Positions 35,516 through 45,940 are shown, numbered from the stretch's first letter. The stretch is 64,000 bases of DNA from Isoetes taiwanensis (GCA_021234155.1 JAJEKV010000033.1:2955454-3019453); one strand, 5' to 3'. The notes: generated by a model not told the origin, from the sequence alone. Program-made: numbers and translations.

Positions 35516-36366
35516 CCAGGGCCATGGTGCCCAGTGGCTCATGAATCAGACATTGGGAATCTCCTCGTCTCAGACGTTGGGACCACTATTGCATTCCCAA
35601 ACGTTTGGCAGTGGTGGGGGGAGGAAGAACTGCAGACTATGGAAGTGCAGCATGACCAGCATCAGCTGGTCCAGCATGATCAGCAGGATCAGACGGGCCA
35701 GCAAGATCAGCATCAGCTGGTCCAGCAAGATGAGCAGGATCAGCCGCCCCAGCAAGATCATGATCAGGTGAACCAGCATGTTGATCCCGGGAACCCTAGT
35801 TCGAGTGGAACAGGTGCTAGGAAGCCCCGGCGAAAGCTGAAATCCAGGCCGAAGAAATCCGAGCCGGCAAAGCCTCCTAGGCTTGTTCCTAGTGCGAGAC
35901 AAGCTGAGAGAGATGCAGGCAAGGAGACTGATAAGCTTGGTAATAAGCGGAAGCCTAAGGAAGGGGAGCCTAGTGTTAGATATGGTGGCCCTGAGAAGAT
36001 GAAGGGTGCTCCTCCTGGCACTCAGGCTTTGAGGGAGATTAGGTACTGGCAGGCACGCACCCAGCCTCTGATTCCCAAGCTTGCCTTCGCTAGAATGGTC
36101 AGGTTTGAGATGCAGGAAATTATTGAGAGGAGGAAGGAATCAAGGAGGAGGAGGAGGGATGAGCACACGGAGACTCGTCCGATGGTGGAGGAGGAGGTAA
36201 ATAGAATCCAGGCAGAGGCCTTGGACATACTGCAAGAGGCAGCAGAGGCTCATCTAATTAGCCTCTTTGAGGACAAGTGTCATTTGTTGTGTGCCTGAGA
36301 GGGCGTGTTCTTGTCTTGAGAAACGATTATGCCTTAGCTAGATACTTCCGTGGATGCCTCCCTTAG
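35516..36366 (+). pseudogene. Cluster gene C, divergent histone H3 / CENH3-like fold with extended loop 1
   Basis: H3-type histones pair with H4 in nucleosomes; CENH3 marks centromeres. The frame is open from 35516 to a stop at 36296-36298. The N-terminal tail has a Gln/His/Asp repeat (35652-35770, a duplicated 51-bp unit) and a Lys/Arg/Pro-rich stretch (ARKPRRKLKSRPKK). The histone fold starts at about 36011: PPGTQALREIRYWQ (alpha-N), LIPKLAFARMVRFEMQEI (alpha-1), an Arg/Glu-rich loop of about 25 residues, then RIQAEALDILQEAAEAHLIS and LFEDKCHLLCA (alpha-2). After a 1-nt shift the other frame reads RGRVLVLRNDYALARYFRG (36298-36354) and stops at 36364. It aligns with loop 2 and alpha-3, and RxDYxLAR is nearer CENH3 than canonical H3. 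No introns. No start codon is certain: the frame has an in-frame GTG at 35534, and upstream frames may join. Confidence 0.75.
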
Positions 36367-36498
36367 CATCCTTTTGTAACACTTTTTTGTTTCTTAATAT
36401 ATGAGTGTTTTAGTATTTATCGTGATGAGTGTTTTATATTTATCTGTAATTATTTGCTATTCTATTTATTGCGGCTGTGCATTTATCTACTAGTGTTG

Positions 36499-36696
36499 AC
36501 CGTGGCCACGGTGCGAAAATGACTATTCCACATTCTGTGGGAAGGTCTATTTCGCACCGTCGCCACGGTGCGAAAATGACTATTCCACATTCTTTGGGAA
36601 GGTCTATTTCGCACCGCGGGCCCTGCAGTCTTGAAAATAGTGGTTCCTAAGTTTTTGGAGGGCGCAATTTCGCACCGTGACTACGGTGCGAAACAG
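36499..36696. repeat. Palindrome array 3, four copies, between convergent C and D1
   Basis: Copies near 36499, 36550, 36608 and 36670 include GCACCGTCGCCACGGTGC and GCACCGTGACTACGGTGC. The 58-bp spacing and inter-palindrome sequence (ACTATTCCACATTCT) repeat almost exactly in the first two. The third copy is degenerate (GCACCGCGGGCCCTGCAG). It lies downstream of the 3' ends of both C (+) and D1 (-). Confidence 0.95.
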
Positions 36697-36844
36697 ACAC
36701 TATTCCACACATTGCGAAGAGAATGCTGAACTGAATAGACGGATCACATGTATCACTTATGGTTACATACTTATAACTCATATAAGAGGCATAGCATGTA
36801 CATAGAACTCATATAAGAGGCATAGCATACATGAATGAAGAAGC

Positions 36845-37096
36845 TTATTCGCGATCGGGATCATCATTAAAAGGTAGTTGAGTGATGCGATTAATCTCAT
36901 AGACGCCCCGCTCTGGAACCCTCCAAAGGTGGATAACAACACGATAAAACCCTCCGGAAGAACGATTTCGGCCCTCTGCTACTCCTTCCAGCCAGGGATC
37001 AAGGGGGATACCCCTATGAGAACATCTACAAAGATCATTATATGTCATAGTGCAAGTAATGGAGTCCATATCTTCGGGACGAGGAGGCAGAGACAT
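36845..37096 (-). CDS. Cluster gene D1, 83-aa ORFan, paralogue of D2
   Basis: A short intact frame. I chose the Met of MSLPPRPEDMDSITCTM as start because it gives exactly 83 residues, matching the neighbouring paralogue. Shared features with D2: DSITCxM near the N terminus, IPxxxW in the middle, then an F/Y-x-VIIHL-like beta-strand (YRVVIHLWRVPERGVYEI) and an I-x-R/K-IT end. No membrane segment or signal. A small single-domain protein of unknown function. Its 3' end faces array 3. Confidence 0.65.
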   Translation of the reverse strand: MSLPPRPEDMDSITCTMTYNDLCRCSHRGIPLDPWLEGVAEGRNRSSGGFYRVVIHLWRVPERGVYEINRITQLPFNDDPDRE

Positions 37097-37270
37097 AGCA
37101 AATGGACGCCTTCTGCATTGAGTGGAACCGTACTTATATCGAACAAAATTATTGACATGCACTGTAACAGCATTATTGGTTATACATACGAGCATAATGT
37201 ACAAAATACACATGTATATAAATGTACGTATATAGCGTATATACATTCTGAGTATTGATTTAGGGGACTC

Positions 37271-37522
37271 TTAAGTCATTGTCACCGAGCACCCGGTGAT
37301 CTTTTCTATCATGTACATTTGATGCTCTCTATTCCATATTAGATGGATAATAACATCGAAGGGATCGGGATAATAGCGAGGATTGAGAGCGGCAGTGGTC
37401 ATCCAGTCTTCCATGGGTATTTCTCGCTCGCGACACTGCTTGAAATTTTCGTGATTCATCTTGCAGGTAATGGAATCACGTTCAGGACCAGAATGAGACC
37501 ACATGGCTGAGGCGGAGGCCAA
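37271..37522 (-). CDS. Cluster gene D2, 83-aa ORFan, paralogue of D1
   Basis: An intact 83-codon frame beginning MASASAMWSHSGPERDSITC and containing IPMEDW, FDVIIHLIWNREHQMYMIEK and ITG. Equal length, same strand and conserved positions relative to D1 show a tandem duplication, now strongly diverged but still open in both copies. That suggests selection to keep the frame. The spacing to D1 is 174 bp, with no palindrome array between them. Function unknown. Confidence 0.65.
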   Translation of the reverse strand: MASASAMWSHSGPERDSITCKMNHENFKQCREREIPMEDWMTTAALNPRYYPDPFDVIIHLIWNREHQMYMIEKITGCSVTMT

Positions 37523-37837
37523 TATTTGTCAAGACTTGGCAATTTGATGTATATTTATACCCACCAAAATTATTGATAGTATATATCCACCAAAATTATT
37601 ATTATATACATACTTGTATGGTACTCGTATGCTACATGAGCTACAATATATAAATATAATGTACGTATATAGCATATATACCTGATTTCTCTTTAAATAG
37701 GCATCTCTTGCCTTCATTGTCTTTAATCCGCTTCTTGTTTGCATGCTCCTTGCCTCCCAATAAAGCTTCTTGTTGCTCTTTGCGCCCGTCTGCGCTCCAC
37801 TAGTTGTTCCTTGTGCGTTTCCACTAGTTTCTTGCAA
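37523..37837. promoter_or_regulatory. Divergent promoter interval between D2 and E1
   Basis: D2 (-) and E1 (+) start on either side of this 315-bp AT-rich segment, which contains TATA-rich stretches (TATATACATACTTG, ATATAAATATAATG). It is the only divergent gene boundary in the cluster and it contains no palindrome copies. No specific operator can be named. Confidence 0.4.
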
Positions 37838-38438
37838 ATGGTAACTTTGCAAGAACATCCTCGATGGGCTGATCCGGAATACCTGCAAGCGTGCGGCAGA
37901 GTTAATACGTGCACTTTTGATGATTTTTTTAACAACTTTTGGGAGCATCGATGGCGTTACGGTCCAACCACGAGCTTGCAAGGCAAGCGATCAACTTCAT
38001 TATCGATCGCTATACTTTCGTCATCTCCCTCCACTGGAGGAGATCAATTCGAGTGAAGCAAGTGCTTTGGGACTTCTTGAACCCCCCTCAGATTTAGACG
38101 ATAGGCTAGAACAGTTGAAGGACATGCTTTTCCATGGTTTCATGGCCTACTCTCGGATCGGTATGTGCCCTCGGTCATTCCTACTAATGAGAAGAATAGG
38201 ATTTATATCCTCATTGAACTACGACTTCCATTACAAATCTTTTGTGGATATTGGTAAGCTCCTATTCCGTTCCCTTGACTTCAACATCCCGTGGTTCTTG
38301 TCTAGATTCCCCACACGGGATACACGTGACCTATGGCTACATAGCACACAAAGACATAATACATTACATATCACGGTGAAGATACTCCACCGAACTGGTA
38401 TAAAGATTTTCATAGAAATTAAGTATATAAGCAAGTGA
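37838..38438 (+). CDS. Cluster gene E1, ORFan, paralogue of E2, frame-broken
   Basis: Start chosen at ATG 37838, in the context CTTGCAAATG that E2 shares. Segments: MVTLQEHPRWADPEYLQACG, FDDFFNNFWEHRWRYGPTTS, AINFIIDRYTFVISL (another frame), PLEEINSSEASALGLLEPPS, then DLDDRLEQLKDMLFHGFMAY and LNYDFHYKSFVDIGKLLFRS. E2 shows the same order: a WR-GPT motif, INFI-ER/DR-Y/F, EINxSE, GLLEPPxxLDxxLxQL, then a Y-x-Y-x-x-FV-E/D-xG-LLFR tail. Shifts occur near 37990 and 38035. About 200 aa is inferred; function unknown. Array 4 follows 140 bp after the stop. Confidence 0.55.
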
Positions 38439-38575
38439 TTTCCGTGTAATTAAGTAACATCCTCATATTATCATGTATTATCTTGGCAATCTTACAGTTT
38501 TAGTGTAATTGAATGGTTTCTTCTACCATTTTCCTTGTATTTTCTCATGTGAATGTTTTATTTGTGGTCATATTA

Positions 38576-38700
38576 GGGGACCGTGGCCCGCGGTCTTGAA
38601 ATCGCCTCACTTAAAAATTATTGAAGGGCCTATTTCGCACCGTGGCTATAGTGCGAAATACGTGGATCCAGTTTAGTTACGGGCCCATCTTTCGCCACCA
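38576..38700. repeat. Palindrome array 4, two to three degenerate copies
   Basis: Copies GACCGTGGCCCGCGGTC (about 38579) and GCACCGTGGCTATAGTGC (about 38637), then a half-site TTTCGCC. The stretch ATACGTGGATCCAGTTTAGT recurs almost exactly at 45007, within the far half of array 5. Confidence 0.88.
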
Positions 38701-39277
38701 CCAAAGGGTATAATACTTCAGCATTATTGGTATTATTCTTCAACTTTCTTGGTATTATACTTCAACAGTATTTGTATTATACTTCAACATTATTGGATTC
38801 GTAGCTATAAATTCTTTCACCTTGCTTTCACTTCTCACCTTTGTTCCATGTTTTCACATTGCTTTCACTTCTTGTGTTCTCACCTTGCTTTCACTTCTCA
38901 CCTTGTGTTCCGTGTTCTTTGCTAATTGATCTTGATCCTTGCTTCTTGCTCCTTCATCTTCGTGCTACTTCATGCTACTTGGTCTTGTTCCTTGCTCTAG
39001 ATCTTGCTACTTGATCTTGTTCCTTGCTTCCTTGTTCCATGATCTTCCTTGTTCCCTGCTTCTTGCTACTTGATCTTGATCCTTGTTCCTTGCTACTTCA
39101 TCTACCTGGTTCTTGCTACTTGGTCTTCCTTGTTCCTTGATCTTCTTGCTCCTTGATCTTCCTTGTTCCTTGCTTCTTCATACTTGATCTTGATCCTTGT
39201 TCCTTGCTACTTGGTCTTCTTCCTTGCTTCTTGCTCCTTGTTCCTTGCTCTGCTCCTTGTTCCTTGCTTGCTTGTGC
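38701..39277. repeat. Two simple tandem repeat blocks upstream of E2
   Basis: 38708-38795 holds about four copies of a 22-25 bp unit (TATTATACTTCAACATTATT). 38880-39277 is a long C/T-rich array built on CTTGTTCCTTGCTACTTGAT and CTTGATC. It lies directly upstream of the E2 start and may act as its 5' leader. Open frames through it (Leu/Cys/Pro runs) are compositional. Confidence 0.8.
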
Positions 39278-39279
39278 AA

Positions 39280-39784
39280 ATGATTGGACCCAATCCTCCC
39301 TGGGCTACTCAGAAGGCACGCAAGCATGCCCCAGGCATTCTGTGCGGCCTGGAATGGATGAGCTATGGGACCATTTCTTGGAGTGGAGGTTGCGCCACAG
39401 TCCCACCAAGGAGCTTACAATGGAGTTGATCAACTTCATTCTGGAGCGATTTGATTGTGTTCATGAGCCACTGATGGAAATTAATCCATCTGAATGTTAT
39501 AGGAGACTTGCAATGAGGGGACTTCTTGAGCCCCCTCCTTATCTGGACGAGATGCTACAGCAATTGAGGCCTCTTCTTCGTGCTGGATATTTAGCACACT
39601 CTCTGGATGCATACATATCAGAGTTCATTCATGAAATTAAGGGGGACGGATGTATGGCCTTATTAGGGTGTACTACAACGAGTACAACGGTTTTGTGGAG
39701 TTGGGTCCGCTCTTCTTCCGTGAGTATCATCCTGTAGAATTACTTTTTCTAATGACTAGGTACTCCATATGGTGGGAAGAATGA
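39280..39784 (+). CDS. Cluster gene E2, ORFan, paralogue of E1, frame-broken
   Basis: Start chosen at ATG 39280 (context TGTGCAAATG, like E1). Segments: MIGPNPPWATQKARKHAPG, then MDELWDHFLEWRLRHSPTKE, LINFILERFDCVHEPLMEIN, RGLLEPPPYLDEMLQQLRPL and AYISEFIHEIKG (39354-39655). In a new frame it continues YYNEYNGFVELGPLFFREYH to a stop at 39782-39784. The order and spacing match E1. At least two shifts are needed. Helix-rich, no signal or membrane segment. Unknown function. Array 5 begins about 255 bp after the stop. Confidence 0.55.
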
Positions 39785-40038
39785 GGCTGGGAGGAGCGTG
39801 AGCTCTTGACTCCTAACCCAGATGCATGGGTTAGACCTCGCAGGGGAGGGGAAAAGGGAAGGGGAAGGGGTTAGGAACCTAGGGGAAGGTTACTAGGGAC
39901 ATACTGCCGTGGTCTCTAGTAACCTTTGCTATCTATCATAAATATTTCATATGATACCGTGATAATATGTTCTATAAATATTCTCTAATATGTTAATATG
40001 TTCTCTAATATGTTAATATTCTCTAGTTACTGGCCCAT

Positions 40039-40343
40039 ATTTCGCACCGTAGCCACGGTGCGAAATTGACTCAGGTACAAATTATTGAATGGCCTATTTC
40101 GCACCGTAGCCACGGTGCGAAATCGACTGAGTTACAAATTATTGAAGGGCCTATTTCGCTTGCGTGGCTACGGTGCATGAAATACGCGTCGATTTGAATT
40201 CTGAGGGGCCATATTTTAGCGCCGCCGCCCGCGGTCTGCGAAATCATTTCGATTACAAATTATTGAAGGGCCTATTTCGCACCGTAGCCACGGTGCGAAA
40301 TCGACTCAGTTACAAATTATTGAAGGGCCTATTTCGCACCGTG
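40039..40343. repeat. Palindrome array 5, left part, about six copies
   Basis: Copies near 40039, 40097, 40156, 40212 (degenerate), 40278 and a half copy at 40333, about 59 bp apart. GCACCGTAGCCACGGTGC is exact in three. The inter-palindrome sequence ACAAATTATTGAAGGGCCTA is highly conserved. The last copy is cut after GCACCGTG by the CACTA-type insertion and resumes at 44993. Confidence 0.96.
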
Positions 40344-43300
40344 CACAAGGAGCCCAAAAATGAGTCACTATACTTAACCAGTATTAAAATATATAAAAAC
40401 CGTGATGTATATGTTTTTTTATACATGAATTTATTTGATAGAATAAAACCACAGGTACTAGTGGTTTGTTAAAACTGGTAGTGGTTTATTATATGATTTT
40501 GAATGCTAGCTATCAATGCTATAATGGTTCGTAAAAACTAGTTGTGACTTCTAGGTAGATTCTTAGATATGATAATGGTTCACTAAAGTTAGTAATGGCT
40601 TGTGAAAATCACTTTCGAAACGAGGAGTTCCATATATTATGCTAATATTGGTCAACATTGGTTTTTGAATGGCATAGCCATTTGTTAAAACAATCGATTT
40701 ATGGTATGGTCTTTAACGAACTATGAAAAGCATTAGTCCTAGACCACATCACGACAATGCAGGCAATTCAAAACCGTCGGATCACCATTTTGGAAGAGAT
40801 GAGCCCATTTATACGTCGTTTGGGCTCTTTCTCCCTTATCAACATCTTCTCCCAGCAGTTTCCTCTCACAACTGTTTATTCATGCGTTTTCATTTTGATC
40901 TGTGATTTACATTGCGTGGCTCGGGTGAACATTCGTCTTTTTAATTTGAAGTATTTTTAATTTGTCATATGGCACATGCGAACAACCTCTCTATATTTGG
41001 GAGGTTATATTGTTTTGATATATATGTTATATCGCATGGCTCACATGACTAGTTTGACATTTAGCCTTCTCACTCCATATAATAGAGTGGATTATTCATA
41101 TAAGATGCTAATGATCTCCCTCCAAATGAAATGTTGACTTGTTGAATCTCCCTTATTGCCATAAAAGTGCACCTTCTCGGATAAACATGAACAAATGACA
41201 CACACACAAGTCCATCTATTTGTCATTTAATGTGGCCATAGTTTTTTACATCTTAGCTAGAAGCGTGACATATAATTGTTTAGTGTAGTCTTTTTTGCCG
41301 CTCCAATTTGGTATTTTGCTTTAATTGTGTTTAATTCAATGGCCACACATGCTTGCATAAGTGGGTGCAATGCTCTTAGTTAGCAACTAGTTATTTATAC
41401 GCAAAGCTCAATAGCATAGGCACTCAAGTAGTAAACTTGTGCCTAGTAGTATGGCATAGCCAGCACTATTGAACGCTGATAATTTGCTCCTATACGACAA
41501 TTACATGGGGAAATGTTCCCCCATAGGCCCTTGTGTGGAGTGCAGGTTGGCTCGCCCTCACACGCTCGCCAAGTGCACACTAGCACGCAAGGGACTCTTG
41601 GGGCACATTATCCCTAACAATATGGTAATTGGATCGGTTGAATGCTATTTACTGCTGCCATGTAGCACACCAACCCATTTCATAGAAGTTAGCTGGAATA
41701 TTTTGCTTTCATCCATGTTTTGGTTCATAATTTGGCACATGTTGATTGCTTCCCAATTACCATGTTGTGGGTTTGCAATAGAGGGAGACATGCTCCCAGC
41801 ATCTGCCGATTGCGAGGCCCCTCCCTCCGTTATGATGGCTATTACCTTACTCTCATACATAATATACTATCTTAATATCATTGTATTCATCATTCTAGCT
41901 CCCCAAGCCCTCATTCCATCTAAAGGCATGTGGCATATTCTATCTCTTGTCATTGTATTCGTTGTTGGGGGTGTACATTGGACCATACCTTAGGGACAAC
42001 TTTTAATTAAGGTTCTATGGTGGCAAGTGCCAGGAAGAAGGCAAAAGCAGTAGGTCTGTAGGAAAAACAAAAAAATAAAAAAACCAATATTTTCACATAT
42101 TTGCTAAAACACCCCTGTATTATAAGAAATTATCAAAAATGCCCTAGATGCATATTTGAGGTTTGGTGAAGGCTTAGTGTAGACTTTTGAGTAGCGGATT
42201 GGGGGCGTAGATTGGGCGAGAGCACTGGTGAAGGCTTGGTGCCGACGCACCATTGCTCCCCGCCTTTTTTTTTTTTTTCTTTTTTGCTTCCAACCATATG
42301 TCTGGTTTGGACCATTGGAAGTGGCAGGCGAATTGTTGACGGAAAATTTAATGGCCTTTGATCTGGCATAAAACGTGGAATATTCCAGATATCAATGGTC
42401 ACAAATCAAAGATGCAAAAACAAAACCCATAAAGGAAGAAAAAGAACGAATACATGGGCATTTTAGCAAGTACGTGTGAAAATAGGGCCGTTTTTAAAAA
42501 TTTCCTACCACATCACGTTTTCACAAAATTGTGGAAAATTAGGGCACTTCGTTTGCGGCAGCGAGAGAGGAAGACTGTCTTTGGCCGCAATGGAGCGGCA
42601 TGTTCCCTTTTCAAATCAGAACTTCTATCTGGCATAGTGGCTTCCAACACGGCCTGCTGTGGACGCTACACATGCTAGAAGGCTCCAACAAACGGTAGGA
42701 TTCTGGGCATTCCTTTATTGATGCATGACGAATTGTACTGGTTCATCTCATGCATTTTCTCGCTCTATTTACATTGATGCTCGGACTATTTCTTAGGAGC
42801 TTGGAACAACGCTTCCTCACTTTATTGATCAGTCACAGAGGTAAGGAAGTAGGATTGTTATTTTATGTCGTTTTTGTCTCAAAGAGCCTTGACTGCCCAA
42901 GCCGCTATTTCAAGTAGTACTTGCGAAGCATTACTTTATAATCCAGGAACTTTTATTTGAGGTTATCTTCAATAAAAAATGTGAATGCTATCCTTTTAGG
43001 AACCTAACCTATAATTAGCCCATGTTCTTCCTACTTGTCCTTGGGAATTGCTTGCACTTACCTTTGCAGAAATTATGGCTTGTCCGTGAGAATTTTTAGC
43101 TGTCATTCTGCTGATCAGAGAATAGCTTAGGCATCGTTTTCTGTAGATTAGATTATGGGAAGTCCTAGTGGGGTTTTTCTTTTGATGCTAAGGCTTGCAT
43201 GCTTTTTTGTTTCTATGTTCATTTTTAAATGGGATGATTTGTTTTATAGGCCATGTAGGAGCCAACTGCTAAAGAAAGTCGTGGTATGTAATTTAGAAAG

Positions 43301-44992
43301 TATTTTACCTTCACGAGTTCATGCCTGTGGAGCAGGGGTAATGCAACCTGATAAGCAAAAGGTGTGAGGCAGCTCTTCAGTTTTGTTTTCTACATCTGGC
43401 TTAATAGGTAATATTGGGATACTCGTGTTTGATTTATTGAAAGGTATAACCTATTTAAAATCGCCATCCTCTTCAAGTTAGAAGACTAAAATCATCACTC
43501 TTCAAGCTAGAAGATTATTACTGTTTATGACAAATTGCTGGAAAAGCAAGATGTGTGTCTGTTCAAATCATGTGAGTAAAATTATTTTACTATGGTAGTT
43601 TTTGAGTTTTTATTTTAGTCTAACTATCTTGAAATTCCTTGTTTAGGAATCCTATCTGCTGCTATGCTCTTATGCCCAGGCCATTTGTGTGCTAAAGCTT
43701 TTGGCTTTTGGTGTGTACAATCATTCTTATTCATGCCATATATTTCAGGTAATTGGCTATAATGGAGAAATGATGTAATAGCTTAGATAGAAAATATTGG
43801 AGCTTTTTTATTTCGAATGGAGCATGCTTGTAACTGCATATTTTAAATATTGAAATATATAGTATAATTATCAATAGGTGCATATTTGATGTCATACGCA
43901 AGGCTTGTTCACAGTGAAATGGCTGATAGCTGTTGATCAGATTTCAGTACCGTCTCCATGCCATCCATTTTTAGACTCATCGATTGTTACTTCCTTGGCT
44001 TAAGGTAAAAAGTTTAAGATTGAAAAGAAATCGTCGCCAAGAAGTACCGAGAGATCAAATATGTGTGTCAAGTTACTTGTGCTTATCTAACTTCTATGTT
44101 TGAGTTTCTCTCTTATATTGTGGTTACAGAGGTGCTGCGATGCAAGAAAACTAGCGCATGTCTTAAAAGGGTAATGTCAAAAGTAACATGCAGTTCTTTT
44201 TTCTTTTTTTTATCAGGCTCTCTTATCTAACCGTGCATAACAAGAAGTGCTTTTATTTATTGGTTTCTTTCTCCCTCTTTTTTCTTTAGTTCCTTACGTT
44301 TGTAGGATTCAATGCACGACCAGCAATGCTATCTTTTGAAATTACTTGCTGAAGAATATGATCTGCCCTCAGTGCTAGTTTATCATTGGAAAAAATGGAA
44401 ATGTCAGGGTTCAAATCCCTGGACCCATTGTTATAAATTACAAAGAGTAGTCATCATTACTTCACATATAATTAATGGAAGATTTTCAAAAAACCGTTGT
44501 CTTTTTGCTATAAAATTCAATGAACATTGCGTAATTTGTCTCATGAACAATGTAGATTGCAGTAAACAAAACATTAATATTTTGACGCAGAAACTCTTAA
44601 CAATTGGCTAATCATCTATGCCTTCATAATGGTAATGGTTTCTACGAAATAATATTGGGTCTCATGAAAAGTTATAGATAATTTTATTAGAAAACTAGTT
44701 TCATTTACCAAAATTATTAGTGGTTTATGACCTACATTCTTAATTAGACCACATATTTAAAACATAGCAATAAAGCATTATTACGGACCAAACAAAATAA
44801 CCATCGTGAAGAACTATGATGGTGAATTGTAGTAATAATTTAGCATAATAAATCATCAGTAAGGACCACACTATATAACTATTAGTAGTAAATCAACATA
44901 TTAACCCACAAACTAACATTACTTTAATATAGTGGTTTCATGTAAAAACTGTTGTAAAAAACTAATAATGATTATCTTTTGGAGGCCTTGTG
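40344..44992. mobile_element. CACTA-type DNA transposon 1 (4.65 kb), non-autonomous
   Basis: The ends are defined by terminal inverted repeats: left CACAAGGAGCCCAAAA, right (read inward) CACAAGGCCTCCAAAA. A 3-bp GTG duplication (40341-40343, 44993-44995) flanks them. Removing the element and one GTG restores a perfect palindrome copy (CACCGTG joined to GCTACGGTG), which confirms the boundaries. Subterminal regions carry AGTGGTTTnTTAAAACT-like repeats (40455-40620, 44690-44970). No transposase was recognised. A 174-codon frame (41469-41993) with hydrophobic stretches and a 99-codon frame (44312-44611) are unassigned. The 3-bp duplication and CAC start point to the CACTA/En-Spm superfamily. Confidence 0.88.
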
Positions 44993-45115
44993 GTGGCTAC
45001 GGTGCGAAATACGTGGATCCAGTTTAGTTACAGGCCCATATTTCGCACCGTGGCCACGATGCGCAATAGATGCATCCAATTTACTTACAACACAGCATTT
45101 CGCACACTGAGCACT
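44993..45115. repeat. Palindrome array 5, right part
   Basis: Resumes with GTGGCTACGGTGCGAAA, then GCACCGTGGCCACGATGC (about 45044) and a degenerate TTTCGCACAC. With 40039-40343 it forms one original array between the convergent genes E2 (+) and F (-). Confidence 0.93.
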
Positions 45116-45159
45116 ATCGAACTGATAAATAAACCAACTCTTTTACAGTAGAGACGTTA

Positions 45160-45940
45160 TCAAGAGCTCTCAATACGGACATAACCTTTGCCTTGCCTAC
45201 ATCTCATTGATCTCCACTCCCTTGATCGCTCAACAGCTGCGGACTTATACCAAGCTGCCCTCTTTTTTTCCCGCTGGGTTTTTTGTCTAAACAACTTAGC
45301 AAGTGTTGATTCACTCTCGGTTCGTGATTTCTTCACCCACTTGCACGATCCATCCGTAAAACCATTGACACATCTGCTGCAAGGAATTCCCAACTGAACC
45401 TCTGTGTTGAGTGAAACGGAAGAATGCATTCTTTGCTTGCTTATGGGACTTCTCCATTCCCTGTGTATTCCAAATTCCCAGGCTTCCATATCCCTGACAA
45501 ACCACACGCCATGTGCGAACAGAATATGGACATAGTGAGTCAAATTGGCCTCACCCCATGCCGTCGGGGGAAAGACTTAGTGAAGTTTTGATTTGCCTCA
45601 CGGAATTTGGCAACATCATTTTCCTGCACTACCTTTTTCTGCATTTCCTTTACCAGTACAGAGAAATCCTGCCATGCCTTGATTTTCTTCAGGCGTGATC
45701 TGCCACTATCATTTCGATCATCCTCAGCTGCAATAAGATCCTTGTAAGATCCTTGTAAGCTTCCCAAACACCAGATAAGTTCTCTTTCGCGGGAGGCAAA
45801 AACCTCTTAGCCTTTGGACCACCCATACTGGGTTTCAGGGGAACCTTGCCGGATACCTTTGGATCTTGAAGTATTTTGTAGTGCCCACCATGAAGTCCCA
45901 CATTAGATAGCACCTTTTCAACTTCATGCATGGCAGCTTC
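45160..45940 (-). pseudogene. Cluster gene F, transposase-like C-terminal region, 5'-truncated
   Basis: Minus-strand segments: GLHGGHYKILQDPKVSGKVP and LPPAKENLSGVWEAYKDL (45930-45740); SRLKKIKAWQDFSVLVKEMQ...EANQNFTKSF (45720-45555); THYVHILFAHGVWFVRDMEA, then GIWNTQGMEKSHKQAKNAFF (another frame) and FRFTQHRGS (45540-45390); a basic C terminus ending at 45160. HYxHIL...QGMEKxxxxAK..F..TxHxG resembles the C-terminal part of widespread uncharacterised proteins often linked to mobile elements. An 11-bp direct duplication near 45740 causes one shift. The 5' part is cut off by the LTR at 45941. Confidence 0.55.

Noticed and set aside
40370-40390. CACTATACTTAACC as the left end of a CACTA element
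   Set aside because: The true left end is 26 bp upstream at 40344, where TIR, 3-bp duplication and palindrome repair agree. This internal match lacks a duplication.
41469-41993. 174-codon frame with hydrophobic stretches inside CACTA element 1
   Set aside because: No transposase or recognised membrane family. It is mentioned within the element but not called as a gene.
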